Notes: generated by a model from the sequence alone, not told the origin. A DNA stretch of 64,000 bases from Primula veris (GCA_963682055.1 OY821751.1:8866001-8930000), one strand, 5' to 3'; numbered from the stretch's first letter, positions 36,905-49,165 are shown. Numbers and translations are program-made.

Positions 36905-39240
36905 GTACAAAAGGTTAGGCACTTTGGGTAGGTGGTAGAGAGTACAAAAATACGAGCTTAAATCTACAACTAAACAAGGCCTACTAATCTTCAAAACACT
37001 TGTAAAGTAAAAAGATCAACAAAAACCCACATGGAAAAAAGTGAGCTTAAAAGCTACAACCAAACAAGGCTTGTTAAACCACAATTTATATATACAAACA
37101 TATGACATATATAAAGAAGGTCAAATTATCTTCAAAACAAATACTTGTAAACTAAAAGATCAACAAAACCCACATCTAAAATCCCCTTAAACCCCTCACC
37201 CAACACCAAAATGCACAATCTTTTTTATCAAAAATAAATAAAAATGCAATACATACATAGATATATATATATAGAGTACAAAAGGTTAGGCACTTTGGGT
37301 AGGTGGTAGAGAGTACAAAAATACGAGCTTAAATCTACAACCAAACAAGGCCTACTAATCTTCAAAACACTTGTAAAGTAAAAAGATCAACAAAAACCCA
37401 CAGAAAAAAGTGAGCTTAAAAGCTACAACCAAACAAGGCTTGTTAAACCACAATTTATATATACAAACATATGACATATATAAAGAAGGTCAAATTATCT
37501 TCAAAACAAATACTTGTAAACTAAAAGATCAACAAAACCCACATCTAAAATCCCCTTAAACCCCTCACCCAACACCAAAATGCAGAATATTTTTTATCAA
37601 AAAAAATAAAAATACAATACATACATAGATATATATAGAGAGTACAAAAGGTTAGGCACTTTGGGTAGGTGGTAGAGAGTACAATCTACAACCAAACAAG
37701 GCCTACTAATCTTCAAAACAAATAGTTGTAAAGTAAAAAGATCAAGAAAAACCCACATGGAAAAAAGTGAGCTTAAAAGCTACAACCAAACAAGGCTTGT
37801 TAAACCACAATTTATATATACAAACATATGGCATATATAAAGAAGGTCAAATTATCTTCAAAACAAATACTTGTAAAGTAAAAAGATCAACAAAAACCCA
37901 CATGGAAAAAAGTGAGCTTAAAAGCTACAACCAAACAAGGCTTGTTAAACCACAATTTATATATACAAGCATATGACTTATATAAAGAAAGTCAAATTAT
38001 CTTCAAAACAAATACTTGTAAAGTAAAAGATCAACAAAACCCACATCTAAAATCCCCTTAAACCCCGTACCCAACACCAAAATGCACATCTTTTTCATCA
38101 AAAAAAAAAACTACTATTAGAATCCATATTCCTTACCATTAAAAGCCTCATAATGGTAAGGATGAATATCTTTTTATAAATCACATACTCGATTATTATA
38201 TAGATAATTACTCTTAACACTCCCCACGCTCGTGACCCAACATTTCAAGGGTCCCACGAGCGGATATAATGAATGGGTGGAGGTGAGGCCCAACATCGAT
38301 GGCCCGCTCTGATACCATATTAGAATCCATATTCCTTACCATTAAAAGGCCTCATAATGGTAAGGATGAATATCTCTTTATAAACCACAGGCTCGATCGT
38401 TATTAATCGATGTGGGATAATATACTCTAACACTTCCCCTCGCTTGTGGCCCGACATTTCAAGGTCCTACGAACGGACATATTAAATGGATGGAGGTGAG
38501 CCCAATATCGTTAGGCCCATACAAAAGGTTGAGCACTTTGTATAGGTGGTAGAGAATACAAAAATACAAGCTTAAATCTACAACCAAACAAGGCCTACTA
38601 ATCTTCAAAACAAGTACTTGTAAACTAAAAAGATCAACAAAAACCCACATGGAAAAAAGTGAGCTTAAAAGCTACAACCAAACAAGGCTTGTTAAACCAC
38701 AATTTATATATACAAACATATGACTTATATAAAGAAAGTCAAATTATCTTCAAAACAAATACTTGTAAAGTAAAAAGATCAACAAAACCCACATCTAAAA
38801 TCCCTTTAAACCCCTCATCCAACACCAAAATTAAACCCCTCACCCAACACCAAAATGCACAATCTTTTTCATCAAAAAAAAAAAACTACAATACATACAT
38901 AGATATATATAGAGTACAATAGGTTAGGCACTTTGGGTAGGTGGTAGAGAGTACAAAAATACGAGCTTAAATCTACAACCAAACAAGGCCTACTAATCTT
39001 CAAAACAAATACTTGTAAAGTAAAAAGATCAACAAAAACCCACATGGGAAAAAGTGAGCTTAAAAGCTACAACCAAACAAGGCTTGTTAAACCACAATTT
39101 ATATATACAAACATATGACTTATATAAAGAAAGTCAAATTATCTTCAAAACAAATACTTGTAAAGTAAAAAGATCAACAAAACCCACATCTAAAATCCCT
39201 TTAAACCCCTCACCCAACACCAAAATACACAATCTTTTTT
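36905..39240 (-). repeat. About 370 bp higher-order repeat, five copies, in the HINT upstream array
   Basis: AAAGGTTAGGCACTTTGGGT or a close variant marks copies near 36908, 37278, 37646, 38523 (diverged: TTGAGCACTTTGTATAGG) and 38919. Each copy continues with ACAACCAAACAAGGCCTACT, GTGAGCTTAAAAGCTACAAC and ATCTAAAATCCCCTTAAACC. Copies are highly similar, and the array is interrupted by a small retroelement at 38115-38518. Confidence 0.85.
38115..38518 (-). mobile_element. TRIM-like miniature LTR element in LTR-int-LTR-int order
   Basis: On the minus strand a 115 bp LTR (38432-38318, TGTTAGAGTATATTATCCC to ATGGATTCTAATA) is followed directly by TGGTATCAGAGC, the initiator-Met primer site, then 98 bp of internal DNA ending in a purine tract (GTGGGGAG), then a second 105 bp LTR (38219-38115). 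On the other side (38433-38518) a second copy of the internal region, including a GAGGGGAAG tract, adjoins the first LTR. The third LTR is missing. It has no coding capacity. No clear target duplication was found. Confidence 0.75.
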
Positions 39241-39261
39241 ATCAAAAAAAAAGTACAATAA

Positions 39262-39292
<31 letters not shown>

Positions 39293-39308
39293 AAAGGGGG
39301 TGTGTTAC

Positions 39309-39379
39309 ATAGTAGGAGAATCAGAGGAAAAAGAAGAAGGTGGAATAGAAGATAAAGCAGCAAGTTTTTCAGAAGCCAT
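39309..39379 (-). CDS. Alternative HINT first exon, copy C (intact)
   Basis: On the minus strand ATG at 39379 opens MASEKLAALSSIPPSSFSSD and then SPT, ending ACTAT|GTAACAC at a splice donor. Reading phase is identical to exon 1A (two bases of the Ile codon), so splicing to the HINT exon 2 at 31088 would give a 134-residue protein with seven N-terminal differences or so. A leader like that of exon 1A lies upstream, with a possible TATA box (CATATAAC on minus, about 39441-39449) 62-70 bp before the ATG. DNA beyond 39500 is not part of the array, so this may be the original first exon, or an alternative promoter copy. Transcription is not shown by sequence. Confidence 0.6.
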
Positions 39380-39499
39380 TAATGGCAACCGATTGTAGAG
39401 AGAGAAACAATCTACAGAAGATGAGAATAACAAGTGAGAAGTTATATGAAAGAGACGTTGTTTGCTCTTTTTTGTTTTATTCTCTTCATTTTTCTTCAT

Positions 39500-40344
39500 T
39501 TCACTCTCTAATCAAATAATTCCATTCTCCGGCTTCCTTTCATTTCTACTCTAAATTTGGTACTATCCACACATTTAAAAAAAAAAAAAAACATTATCTT
39601 TAGTATAAATTAACTTTAACTCGTAATTTTTTTTAAACCGATTAGTTTTGGATATCAAAATTATATTTTAATATTACTAGTTAATTGGATAAGTGGTACT
39701 TAAAATTATTAAATAATTTAAAATAGAATGAAATGATAAAGAGTCCGTTTGATATAAACTTTTTCGGCCAAAAAGCGGTAGTAAAAAAGTTTGATTTGCA
39801 CTTAAAAAAATTAACTTTCAACGTATTGATTGTGTGGAATTAGCTAATAAACTTTTGCTTTTTAAATCAAAATAATTTATAAGATAAATTTTCAAAATAT
39901 CAATATTTAAACGATCAAGTAACATATCAAATATACGAATAAATTTTTAGTTGATATAACATCAATATCCATTTAAATTCTTAAAATTGTGGTAATAAAC
40001 CTATCAAAATCTTCAAAATGTGTGACTTTTTTGCTTTTAGGCTTTCTAATTATATTTCTCAAAAAAAAAAAACAGTGATACTAAACGCAGGTAGATTTTT
40101 AAAATAAAAAAAATTTAAAAAGCTAACAAAAAAAAGTTGAGGCAAAATATGCGAAAAGTGATATACATTGTTCATTAGTGTGATTGCTAATTTTAGCACC
40201 ATATTAACGAATGATTGACAACATGGTATTTAATGAGTGTTTTATTAAGACTAATGTGATCAAAATATCATCAACTAACAAAAAAATGACGATAAATAAT
40301 GAGCTATCTAAGTATAATGCAGGTGATGTAATAAAAACAAAGTG
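39500..40344. other. Intergenic, upstream of the distal HINT first exon
   Basis: AT-rich sequence with short A/T homopolymers. No gene, RNA or clear transposon was seen before the Copia insertion. Confidence 0.6.
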
Positions 40345-40349
40345 AGATC

Positions 40350-40561
40350 TGTTGTGAGTCTTATTAGCTCAGTATATATATTATATAGGAGATATAGAGA
40401 GAACATAGAGAGAGGGAACAGTAGGTCTTTATTAATAAGAATGTGTCAATACAAGGACCCTAACCTTCTTTATATACTAGAGGTTAGGGTTATACAAGCT
40501 AGAAAGCTCAACTTAGGCCCACTATGAGTAAGGCCCAATAGTCCAATAATAACCTACAACA
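40350..40561 (-). repeat. 3' LTR of the dead Copia element (212 bp)
   Basis: Compared with the other LTR it differs at GGTTAGGGTTA (versus GGTTATGGTTA) and AAAGCTCAAC (versus AAAGCCCAAC). It has TG...CA ends in both orientations. Confidence 0.9.
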
Positions 40562-41299
40562 CTCCCCCTTTGGACGTCTTGAATTCTTCGTCTTCATGCA
40601 GTCGATCTGAGTCGAGTTCATTCGCAGTGCTAAACACATAAAAACCTTAGGGACGGAAAACCCAGTGTGGGACAAAACCGGTACCTAGGAGAAACTGTGT
40701 AGCCGAATGATATAGGCCGAAATATCATGTAAGTAACTAACCACAAAACAGTATTCCTCATCAAAACCTTGCCAGAGCAAACCCAATGGGAAAATCTCTG
40801 ATCGAAGGAAAAAGAGTGCAACAGTGGTAGTAGTAGGGGATCGACCACAAAACATGTGCCTCATCAAAACCTTGCTAGAGTAAACCCAGTGGGAAAAACC
40901 TCTAGTCGAAGGACAAAAGAGTACACAGTGGTAAGAAGTATACACCCGGATACTCCCCCTAATTTCGGCAATCTTAAGTGAGATATGATGGGAACGTGTC
41001 TCGCTAAAAACCTTGCCAAGGAAAACCCAGTGGGAAAAAACCTTGGTCTAAGGACAAAAAGAGTACACGAGCATGCGACTGGATGCTCCCCCTCACTTGC
41101 ACACGACAGGGTGCGAAGATTTCGACTAAGTAGTAATTAGTGCAATAAGCATTCACCTGGATGCTCCCCCTCACTTGCACACGACTGGGTGCAAAGATTT
41201 CATATTCCAAGAAAGAGTACGAGCATTCGACTGGATGCAAGAAAATCTAACGTGGAATAGAACGAGCATTCAACTGGATGCTCTTAAACTTCATTTGTG

Positions 41300-44200
41300 A
41301 AGATTAATTTCGGCGAGAAATGCTAAATAGCATAATGTAGTCATGTCTCTCTTGATCAATAACAACAAGTTGTCTTCTATGACAAGTGTTTTATCTGGAT
41401 CGTGAGACAGAACATATGTAATTCAAATATGACTAATACTAGCTCGAAGCCATATACACTCTCTAGTCGTCTCATAGAGCACGAATAGATCAGAGTGATT
41501 CACTTGGAGTCATTCCAAAACCTCCAAGATGTCGCCTTATTCCTAATGGTAAAGACATACCATGTTAGAAATATCACTTATGCGGGTCTGATAAGTAACC
41601 GGTATCGGTATAACCGAAAAAGAGTTGTGTTAATTCGAGTACCGAAGGGGGTAGGTACACTCGATGACGCAAATGGGATAAACTAGCCCACTTCCAAAAT
41701 TACCATAAGGTAAGGGAATGTGTCTTTAGTGCCATTTCGATGGCAGCGTGTTAGCGCGATGTTGTGTCGAGCTATACCATTCACAACAGACGAGATGTTC
41801 GTCCTAGCACATTAGACCAAGTACAATTATGCGCTTATTGTACTTAGATATGAACATTATGGTTCAATATCTCTTCATCGTCTCATCAGGGACGGACTGG
41901 GTCTATATCAATGTCTAGTGATCGAACGATCATGGGAGAATCTGACGACTTAGCGTCATGATGACTAAAACGTCATAACACCTTCTGGGTGTAGTCTGAA
42001 TCATGGACTTAGATTCAATATTTACGGGACTCAATCATCAGGTTGAGTCACTACCGTGTCTTCCCAAAATGCTTCATCTCGAAGGCAAATCCAAAAATGG
42101 ATCGCGTAATAAAACACGCAAGGGCATAATACTTGTTCAAGTATCCCAAGCTAATCAAGTACTCACTTAGGCGGTATACCACATCCGCTCGGATTATATT
42201 AATCCATATAGTGAACATCTCAGTCAATTGAGATCGTGTTCCGTGGTCAGAAACTACTTGATTTAAGCACATGAAGTCACACAGGGACCTTCATCTATAT
42301 CTCTTTGTCTAAATCCCCATAGAGATAAAACCGTGACCACATTCATGGCTGCATACTCAGTTTTTCGGAAACTACTAAACTGGTAAAATAGGGGACTGTT
42401 ATAATGTCCATTACGAGAAATCAACCATCTCGTAATCAATTCCAAGGTGTGAGAGAAGCCTTGCGCTACTAGGCGAGCATTCTACAATCTCATTATTCTC
42501 ATCACTTTTCCTTACGAATAACCAAATAAACGAACTCGTTTAACATTGGTGGTGTTGGAACTACAGGTCCGAACACACTTTCGCTAAGGAGTCTACTTGG
42601 ATTGCAAGTTTCCATTAGTACAGTCTATTCTACGTTGACTTCAGGCAACGGTACATGGTTCTCTGTCATAATTTGTTCATATTATCAGTCGTCACCGAAT
42701 ATATGAACAAGTAATCAATGACAGTCTCGTTTCGCTTCAATATCGTCTAAGATATCATGATCGACAGATATTTCGAGATTCTTAGGATGAGGAGGAAATC
42801 ACACATCTCCTTGATCCTTTATAATCTCGTGCAACAAACGAGTTTCAGTTCACCACCTCTGGGGCTGAACGAATTAAGAACCAGTCAATTTCCTCATATC
42901 TTGGGAAGGACGACAGACTGACGGCCGACGACAGCGTCCTTTGCTTGGCGGGTTCGGCCAAAGCAACGTGTTACGACAGGAACACGGCGTCCGACAGGGA
43001 CGTCTATCCTTGCAAGCATTTTGCAGCACGTATAAATGATCTCGTGACATCTCATAAAGTCATTAAATGCGTCTGGCATTTAGTTAGACTTGAGGAAGTC
43101 TATGAACTTACTTATCACTAAGTGCAGTTTTGGGATCAAGCTAAGACTGAGTGGGTTATGCCACGTTACTTCACGTCGTTCCTTATCAACGGTAACATGC
43201 AAATCTCCCCCTAACGACGGGGAGAACAGTTTTAGCGATGTCACTTTCGCATATCATGCGGTAAAGAGATCGCTTGCCAAGGTTACTCTATCAAATGATA
43301 GGCAGGAGATTCATAATCGACTTATGTCCCCTTCAGAGGTCCATATTTTGAACGCTATAGCGGCTCAATCAAAATATTAATTAAGCACTCCAAACACGCG
43401 TTAATATGAGACTTCTGGCTCATAACCAGTAACCAGCTGGTACGCATATGGTGTTTGAGTGTCTATGGGCCTCATGACGGACCAATGCAGCAAAATAGTA
43501 TAACCCCACACGGAAATATAAATCTTGGTGTGCAAGACCAAGAGATGCGTGCAATCATTTGCAGTCGCATCATCAAACTTTCCGTGAGTCCATTTGGGTC
43601 TGAACATAATCGACAGGATGTTCAATTTCGAAACTCAAGTAATTCAAATCGAAATTTCGATTCTTACTCTTCGGAATTATCAAGTCGATTAGACTTTTCA
43701 GGATAATCCGGATCATGAGCCATCAACTTAATGATAGGGCTAAAAGTTTGGGAAATACTGCATTTCTGTGGACAACAATAATCATGTGACCTATTGTCGA
43801 TGCATCAACCATAACCATTTATATTTATAGTCCGTCTTATGGTTGGATAAGTCCACAATAACCCCTTCAATTCTTTACAAGAATTCTACGAGTACTTTTC
43901 GTGATCTTACACATACTAGTCTTTCAAAGTGAGCATTAGTATCATCAATTTCGGATTAATCACGAAATATATTCTCAGAGAGAATCCAAATGTGATGCGA
44001 TTATAAATCAAGCATCGTCTTTTGACCCGGGAATATCTCATCCGATTAATGCCACAATATCAAAATGCTCTTATCAATCGACGACAAGCGAATGATAGTA
44101 CAGACAATCATGTCTTAGCATCTAAATCATTTATCATTTCGACGACAGGTGAAATGATAAGGTAACTTTAAATGCTTTAAAGAATGTGGTAGCAACCACT

Positions 44201-45400
44201 TGAAAGACATTTCAACTCCTCTAAAATACGCTTTTGGTCGTATTGAATGGAGGGTATGTAAAGAAATTTTAATTCTTTCATGAGCTATTACCAGATAATA
44301 CTGGTTTTCTCGAATATTTTATAACTCAACAAGGTACGGCAGGACCTACATGAGTATAAGAACTCATATTTGACAAATCAATTTGGTTTTACCAAATATT
44401 TCGATTTTGGAACGACAAGTCCAGAATCATTGTCACTGAGTACTCTTTTAGGCAAGTAGTTGGTGAAATTATGTGGTACCGTGTTACCCACTATTTCCAG
44501 AAAAATCAACTACACCACAAGTATTGCCTAAAATTTCATAATTTAAAGTCTGGTCACATTTTTCAAAGGAGTTTGCTCAAAACACTTTAAATTATTTCGA
44601 GAAATTTCGTAAACAGGCAAACCATAATCCAAAAGTATGGTCCAAATGGAAAAATAATAATCCAAATGGAAAACATAATCCAGATGAGCGAAAAAATGAC
44701 TCAATAATTTATCAAAATCTATAAAGAAAGGTATCAAACTCATTTGAGCCACAAAATCGGGGGTCTCAAGAGTTTCCTTTCAGTTAGCTTTAACCACATT
44801 AGCATCGGTTTTTGCACCTTTGTAATAGTTTTGAACTATTTAAGGAGTAACCGTGCATGACCTTTGTCTTTATAGCATAGAGTTATCTCATTGAGCATTA
44901 TCTCTTACTTTGTGACAACGGGCCATATTGTTCCTTTCAATTACTGTCTTGGAGCCACAGGTTTTCGATTTTGACGATTGTCTAAAATCTCGCTTGGCTA
45001 GGCGATTCATCGGGATCGCGACAGTTCGAGACAAATAACACTTGTCTCGGTTCTCGATTCGTGGAAAAAAAATGTACACGAAGAGCATTAATATCAGGCA
45101 AACAATTCGCCATTGACCCAATAGGATTAAAACTACTCACCGGGGTAATTTTCTTATCCAATAACAGATGGGCGATAAAGGAACATTGTGAATATAAATT
45201 CACAATACTGCTTATGGAATACCATTTCCAAGCTAGTATTTTGGTGAATGATTGCTCCAATATGTCAATTTCAGACATTTGTTCACCATATACGTCATCA
45301 CGTCTCAAATGTGGCGACGGAATAAAATCAACGCCTTAGCATTCATCCTGAGGGTAACAACAAACTCGTGTTTTACTCATCAAAGATGGCATCCAAAAAA
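41300..45400 (-). pseudogene. Gag-pol remains of the dead Copia element
   Basis: No long frame survives, but short readable islands follow the Copia order on the minus strand. A gag-like piece lies at about 44980-45300 (EIDILEQSFTKILAW, TPVSSFNPIGSM). An integrase C-terminal piece lies at 43401-43540 (KIYISVWGYTILLHWSVM, then AYQLVTGYEPEVSY). A reverse-transcriptase piece lies at 42051-42115 (FGFAFEMKHFGKTR). Stops and indels separate them all. The internal region is 6.4 kb, so loss is by point mutation and small deletions rather than one large deletion. It cannot make protein. Confidence 0.75.
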
Positions 45401-46981
45401 AAATTTTGGGCATCACATTTTCACACATCAGGGTGACTAACATGTGGTGACGGAATAACATCAATGTCTAAACAGTCATTTCGCAAGTATGTTTTGCGAT
45501 TTTTCTCATCATAGATGGCATCCAACATGTGTTGGGAGTTCTGGATTATTTATCATATAAAACGACTGGTTTATATGTTATGATTTGCACAAGCACAAAC
45601 TTTTTTTTTTTTTTTTCAAAACGACAGGTTCGAAAACATTAGTTTTGCTTCTCATTTGAATCAGTTCTCATTGATCGAACGACGGGTCGATACTGAAACA
45701 CCAATTCGGCGAAACATACATCACTATATAAACACATTCGGGGAAATTATTATTTACTCAACCCCTTTCGGTAGCTCTATTTGAACACGACCAGGAAAGA
45801 CGGTGAGGGGGGTGGGCACGAATGCCTCTTAAAAACCGACCTCATTAGGAGAACGACTTCCGCCTTTATCTTTCCTAGACATCGTATCCAAATAGGTGAG
45901 CCTATTTGGGGAAGATTCATAATTTTTCCAACTTAAATGTGAATATATACGATTTTCGCATTTTATCATGTTGTACACATATGTGCGTAGCAGTAAATAA
46001 ATATTAAATATCTTTCATGTTTCCATGTTTAACAAATAATCGTAACATGGCAGTATATATTAGGATAATCTAAATTTACCAATTTACACTTAGCAAGATA
46101 TAAATAAATATTATACAAATCTGTTGCTTTTATGTGTAAGTTTTAATCATGGTAACTAAGAACATGCAAGGAATTAGTATATTTAATTACCAATTTACAA
46201 CATACATGCAATTTCCATGGTTACACCACAACGAATACGAATTCACTGTAATAATAATACTTTACCGAATTACACATATTTTCTACGGCAGTGATACAAT
46301 TATAATTAATCTGTATTATTTTATGCATATGCAGATACATGTTGCAATCAGTTGTGCAGCAATCTAAATTTGTGTAACATCACATATAAACACCACAAAA
46401 ACATTTGATTTATTAACCGAAATCGTATATGCAGTGTACGTCACAAACATCACTCGTCTTTTAGTATCTATATGTAGTTTAACACTTCTTGTACCTCAGT
46501 AGCAATATGTGGCAATTTACCTTAAATTGGAATTTACTAAACATATTTTGCAAGCACACATGAGGGTTATGCATGTGAAGTAATCTTACATATAACTGAC
46601 ATATAGTCAAGTTTGAAGTACACGTGTATGATCACTAGATTTATAAACCTGTTTTGCACATGCAATTTTGTTATGTAACAATATTTAATTAGCCTACATG
46701 TACTGTACTATTACGCAATAACTTTTACTAATTCGCATGTATTAGTATGTATGCCAGTTGAAATCTAATTAAATACAGTACGCACGGTTTATATAAGCTA
46801 AAGGGAAAATATATGTACCATACTCCTGGTATTTTGGAGAAGACCGGCAGAATAAAAAAAACTTCAAAGTTTAGCCGTATGTTTATAACCCTAACTTCGA
46901 GTTTAATCCATAGTATTCGATCAAATAACCAAATATTTTAGTTTTTTTTCTTCAATCTCCACGAGCAAAGTGCTGATAACG

Positions 46982-47193
46982 TGTTGTGAGTCTTATTAGC
47001 TCAGTATATATATTATATAGGAGATATAGAGAGAACATAGAGAGAGGGAACAGTAGGTCTTTATTAATAAGAATGTGTCAATACAAGGACCCTAACCTTC
47101 TTTATATACTAGAGGTTATGGTTATACAAGCTAGAAAGCCCAACTTAGGCCCACTATGAGTAAGGCCCAATAGTCCAATAATAACCTACAACA
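46982..47193 (-). repeat. 5' LTR of the dead Copia element (212 bp)
   Basis: Partner of 40350-40561. In element orientation it is the promoter-bearing LTR. The plus-strand TATATATTATATAGG near 47002-47020 offers a TATA-rich segment. Confidence 0.9.
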
Positions 47194-48406
47194 AGATCTT
47201 TTTTGTCCCAGTAGTTGGGCCCTTTTTGGGTAGAGTGGGTAGGTGTTAATAAAAACTAAACCCAAATGTAGAAATAGTTGTTAGGATAGAAAACGAAAAC
47301 ATAAAATAAAACAAAAAATGGAAACGTAATACGTAAAATGTAAAAAAATACAAAAAAAAACTAAAATTTATATATAAAATAATGGAAAAGAGGGAGGAAA
47401 ACGGAAACATAGAATAAAACAAAAAATAGAAACGTAAAATGTAAAAAACTACGGGAAAAAAAAAACTAAAATTTATACATAAAATAATGAAAAATTACGA
47501 GGAAAAAAGGATTTTCGAAATAGAAAACGAGTTTCCCAATAAGTATGAATATGGGTCAACAAAAACGTAACCGAACCAATAGAATCATAGTTGTTATATA
47601 TGATGAAAAACGGTACCATAACCATAGTTATTACGATGAAAACCTGTAACGGGGAACAAAATGATAAAATGACACATGAAAAAAAGATTTTTTTTTATAA
47701 ATAATTACACGTGAAATAATAGAAAGCGAGAAAAAAGAAATGAGATTATTGAAAGGGAAACAGGATTACTGAAAGAGGAAACGAGTTTACCGCTAACTAC
47801 GGATAGAACTAACGAACTAAATTAAAATGATTTCATATTGGTTTGGTTGGTTTAGAAATTCATGAACTGATGTATTGGTTCAAATTAGTGTTTTCGATGC
47901 GTCGAGTCTGACTGACTGAGAACCGATTACTAATATTATACATCAATGTTTTTTATACATATAATTATAAATATATATATATAAATTCTATTGATTATAT
48001 GGTTAAAAGATCAACTAAGTTTATCAAACTGAACATTAATAACTTGGAGATCGATGTCAAACCGAGTCCATTTTCCAAGAAAAAAACACGTAGGTTAATT
48101 TTATCCTAAATTAAACGAATTATAATCAAATATCTCTAAATCTATATAAGTGCTGGTATAAATTGGACTCTAAAATTAATCAATTTTCGCAAATCCTAAC
48201 TCGGCTGAAATTTTAAATCGGTAATGTTTCGAAATCTGATGAGCAGACCGACCCTATAAATCAACTCAAATATCCGCACGACGCCCATTTTGATATATAT
48301 ATATAATTCTAAATGAGTCAATATTACAAAAACAACTCAAAAACCACCATATTTAAAATTTTGAATATTTTGAATTTGAGAGATCTAGCTCATTCATAAA
48401 CCTCTA
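47194..48406. other. Intergenic with a 106 bp A-rich tandem duplication
   Basis: Two copies starting AAAACGAAAACATAAAATAA (about 47292) and AAAACGGAAACATAGAATAA (47398) share AAACGTAAAATGTAAAAAA and ACTAAAATTTATAYATAAAA-type words. No gene was seen. Confidence 0.65.
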
Positions 48407-48414
48407 TCTAGAGA

Positions 48415-48542
48415 CAGGGGTGGCCCAGGCTGAAGTCCAGTAAGGCTTGCGTCTGGGATAAAATCTGTGCTGGGGTAAAAAAAATCTGGGCTGAGGCGAA
48501 TTTTTTTTTTTTTTTTTTTTTAATAGGACTGGGCCGCCACTG
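48415..48542. mobile_element. hAT-type MITE, 128 bp, perfect 8 bp TSD
   Basis: Ends CAGGGGTGGCCCA (48415) and TGGGCCGCCACTG (ending 48542) are imperfect terminal inverted repeats of hAT type. TCTAGAGA flanks both sides (48407-48414 and 48543-48550). The inside holds a run of about 21 T. The short minus-strand ORFs spanning it are not genes. Confidence 0.88.
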
Positions 48543-48550
48543 TCTAGAGA

Positions 48551-48944
48551 GAAAGAAATATATAATAGACCGAGAGATGGAGTGTGGGAGAATAGACACC
48601 ATGTTGCTATTCTCATGTTGGAATGATTGAATCCAAATTTAACAACGATGTAGTTATTCTATTACTCTTTTATTATTAAATTTAGCGACACTTAGCAACA
48701 AGCATTTTAATAGTATGTTAAGATTTTTATAGTGTTTAAAGTTTTAACTTTTAAGAATAAACGTATTAAATTGGGATATGAATTTTGAATATATAATAAT
48801 ATGTTTTAAGTTATAAAAGGGTACACGATCACCAATCTTGATTATCATCAAAGTCTATATGTTATTTGAATAAAGACAACAAACCTGAAGGGCTAGTATA
48901 GGAGTAAATGTTTATAGCACATAAAATGGTCTACATGCAGATAG
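48551..48944. other. Intergenic, no feature recognised
   Basis: AT-rich DNA without repeats or genes that I can support. Confidence 0.6.
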
Positions 48945-49165
48945 GGCCGGACGAAAAATCGAAAAAACCGAAACGGATCGATAACCGAACCGAAAAAATT
49001 TCGGGCCGGTTTCGGTTTTCAATAAAACCGAAACAAAAAAAAAACCCAAAATCGGTTCGCTTCGGTCCAAAAAATAAAAACCCGAACCGAAAAAAATCAA
49101 ACCGGAAAATATGTTCGGTTTCGGTTTTACTAAAAACCGAAGCGAACCGGATCGAACCCAGTCTT
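48945..49165. repeat. CCGAACCGAAA-rich repeat
   Basis: About ten words of the type AACCGAAACCGAACCG or the inverse CGGTTTCGGTTTT occur in 200 bp, in both orientations. It creates a spurious lysine/arginine-rich ORF (48908-49186). It is an anonymous plant repeat. Confidence 0.7.

Larger units (their letters stand above)
34489..39304 (-). repeat. Upstream extension of the HINT intron/promoter repeat array
   Basis: The same landmarks as in intron 1 recur about 19 times between 34700 and 39160. Interspersed are pieces of the HINT leader (GACGACAACAACAAGTGAGAG, GAGAGAGACGCTC near 34545, 35280, 35690 and 36325) and of exon 1. The array is therefore built from units containing leader, exon 1 and intron 5' part, many of which have lost the exon. 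The small ORFs here are by-products of the repeat. Confidence 0.75.
40350..47193 (-). mobile_element. Complete Ty1/copia element with dead coding region, TSD AGATC
   Basis: Two 212 bp LTRs (40350-40561 and 46982-47193; TGTTGTGAGTC... to ...ACCTACAACA in plus orientation) differ by about two bases by eye and are flanked by AGATC (40345-40349 and 47194-47198). A polypurine tract (CCAAAGGGGGAG on minus) adjoins the left LTR, placing the element on the minus strand. Beside the 5' LTR the minus strand reads CGTTATCAGCACTTTGCTCG, not the initiator-Met primer site but resembling the TTATCAGCAC-type site I recall from some plant Copia elements. Near 40625-41240 lie repeated AAAACCTTGCCAGAG / AACCCAGTGGGAAAAA blocks, which are typical of the 3' region of one Copia lineage. 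Confidence 0.92.

Noticed and set aside
38306..38317. GCTCTGATACCA read as part of a tRNA gene
   Set aside because: It is the primer-binding site of the TRIM element (complement of the tRNA 3' end); no cloverleaf-forming sequence surrounds it.
34731..39398. Several plus-strand ORFs with repeated peptides such as LKATTKQGLLNHNLYIQT (for example 37767, 38659, 39054)
   Set aside because: They arise from the roughly 370 bp repeat, are antisense to HINT leader/intron DNA, and differ in frame and length between copies.
42894..43706. ORFs at 42894-43079, 43090-43380 and 43455-43706 as separate genes
   Set aside because: They lie inside the dead Copia element, are short, and one overlaps an antisense integrase relic; no independent domain.
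48404..48616. Two minus-strand ORFs of about 65-70 codons
   Set aside because: They span the hAT MITE and its T-run (poly-lysine reading) and have no homology.
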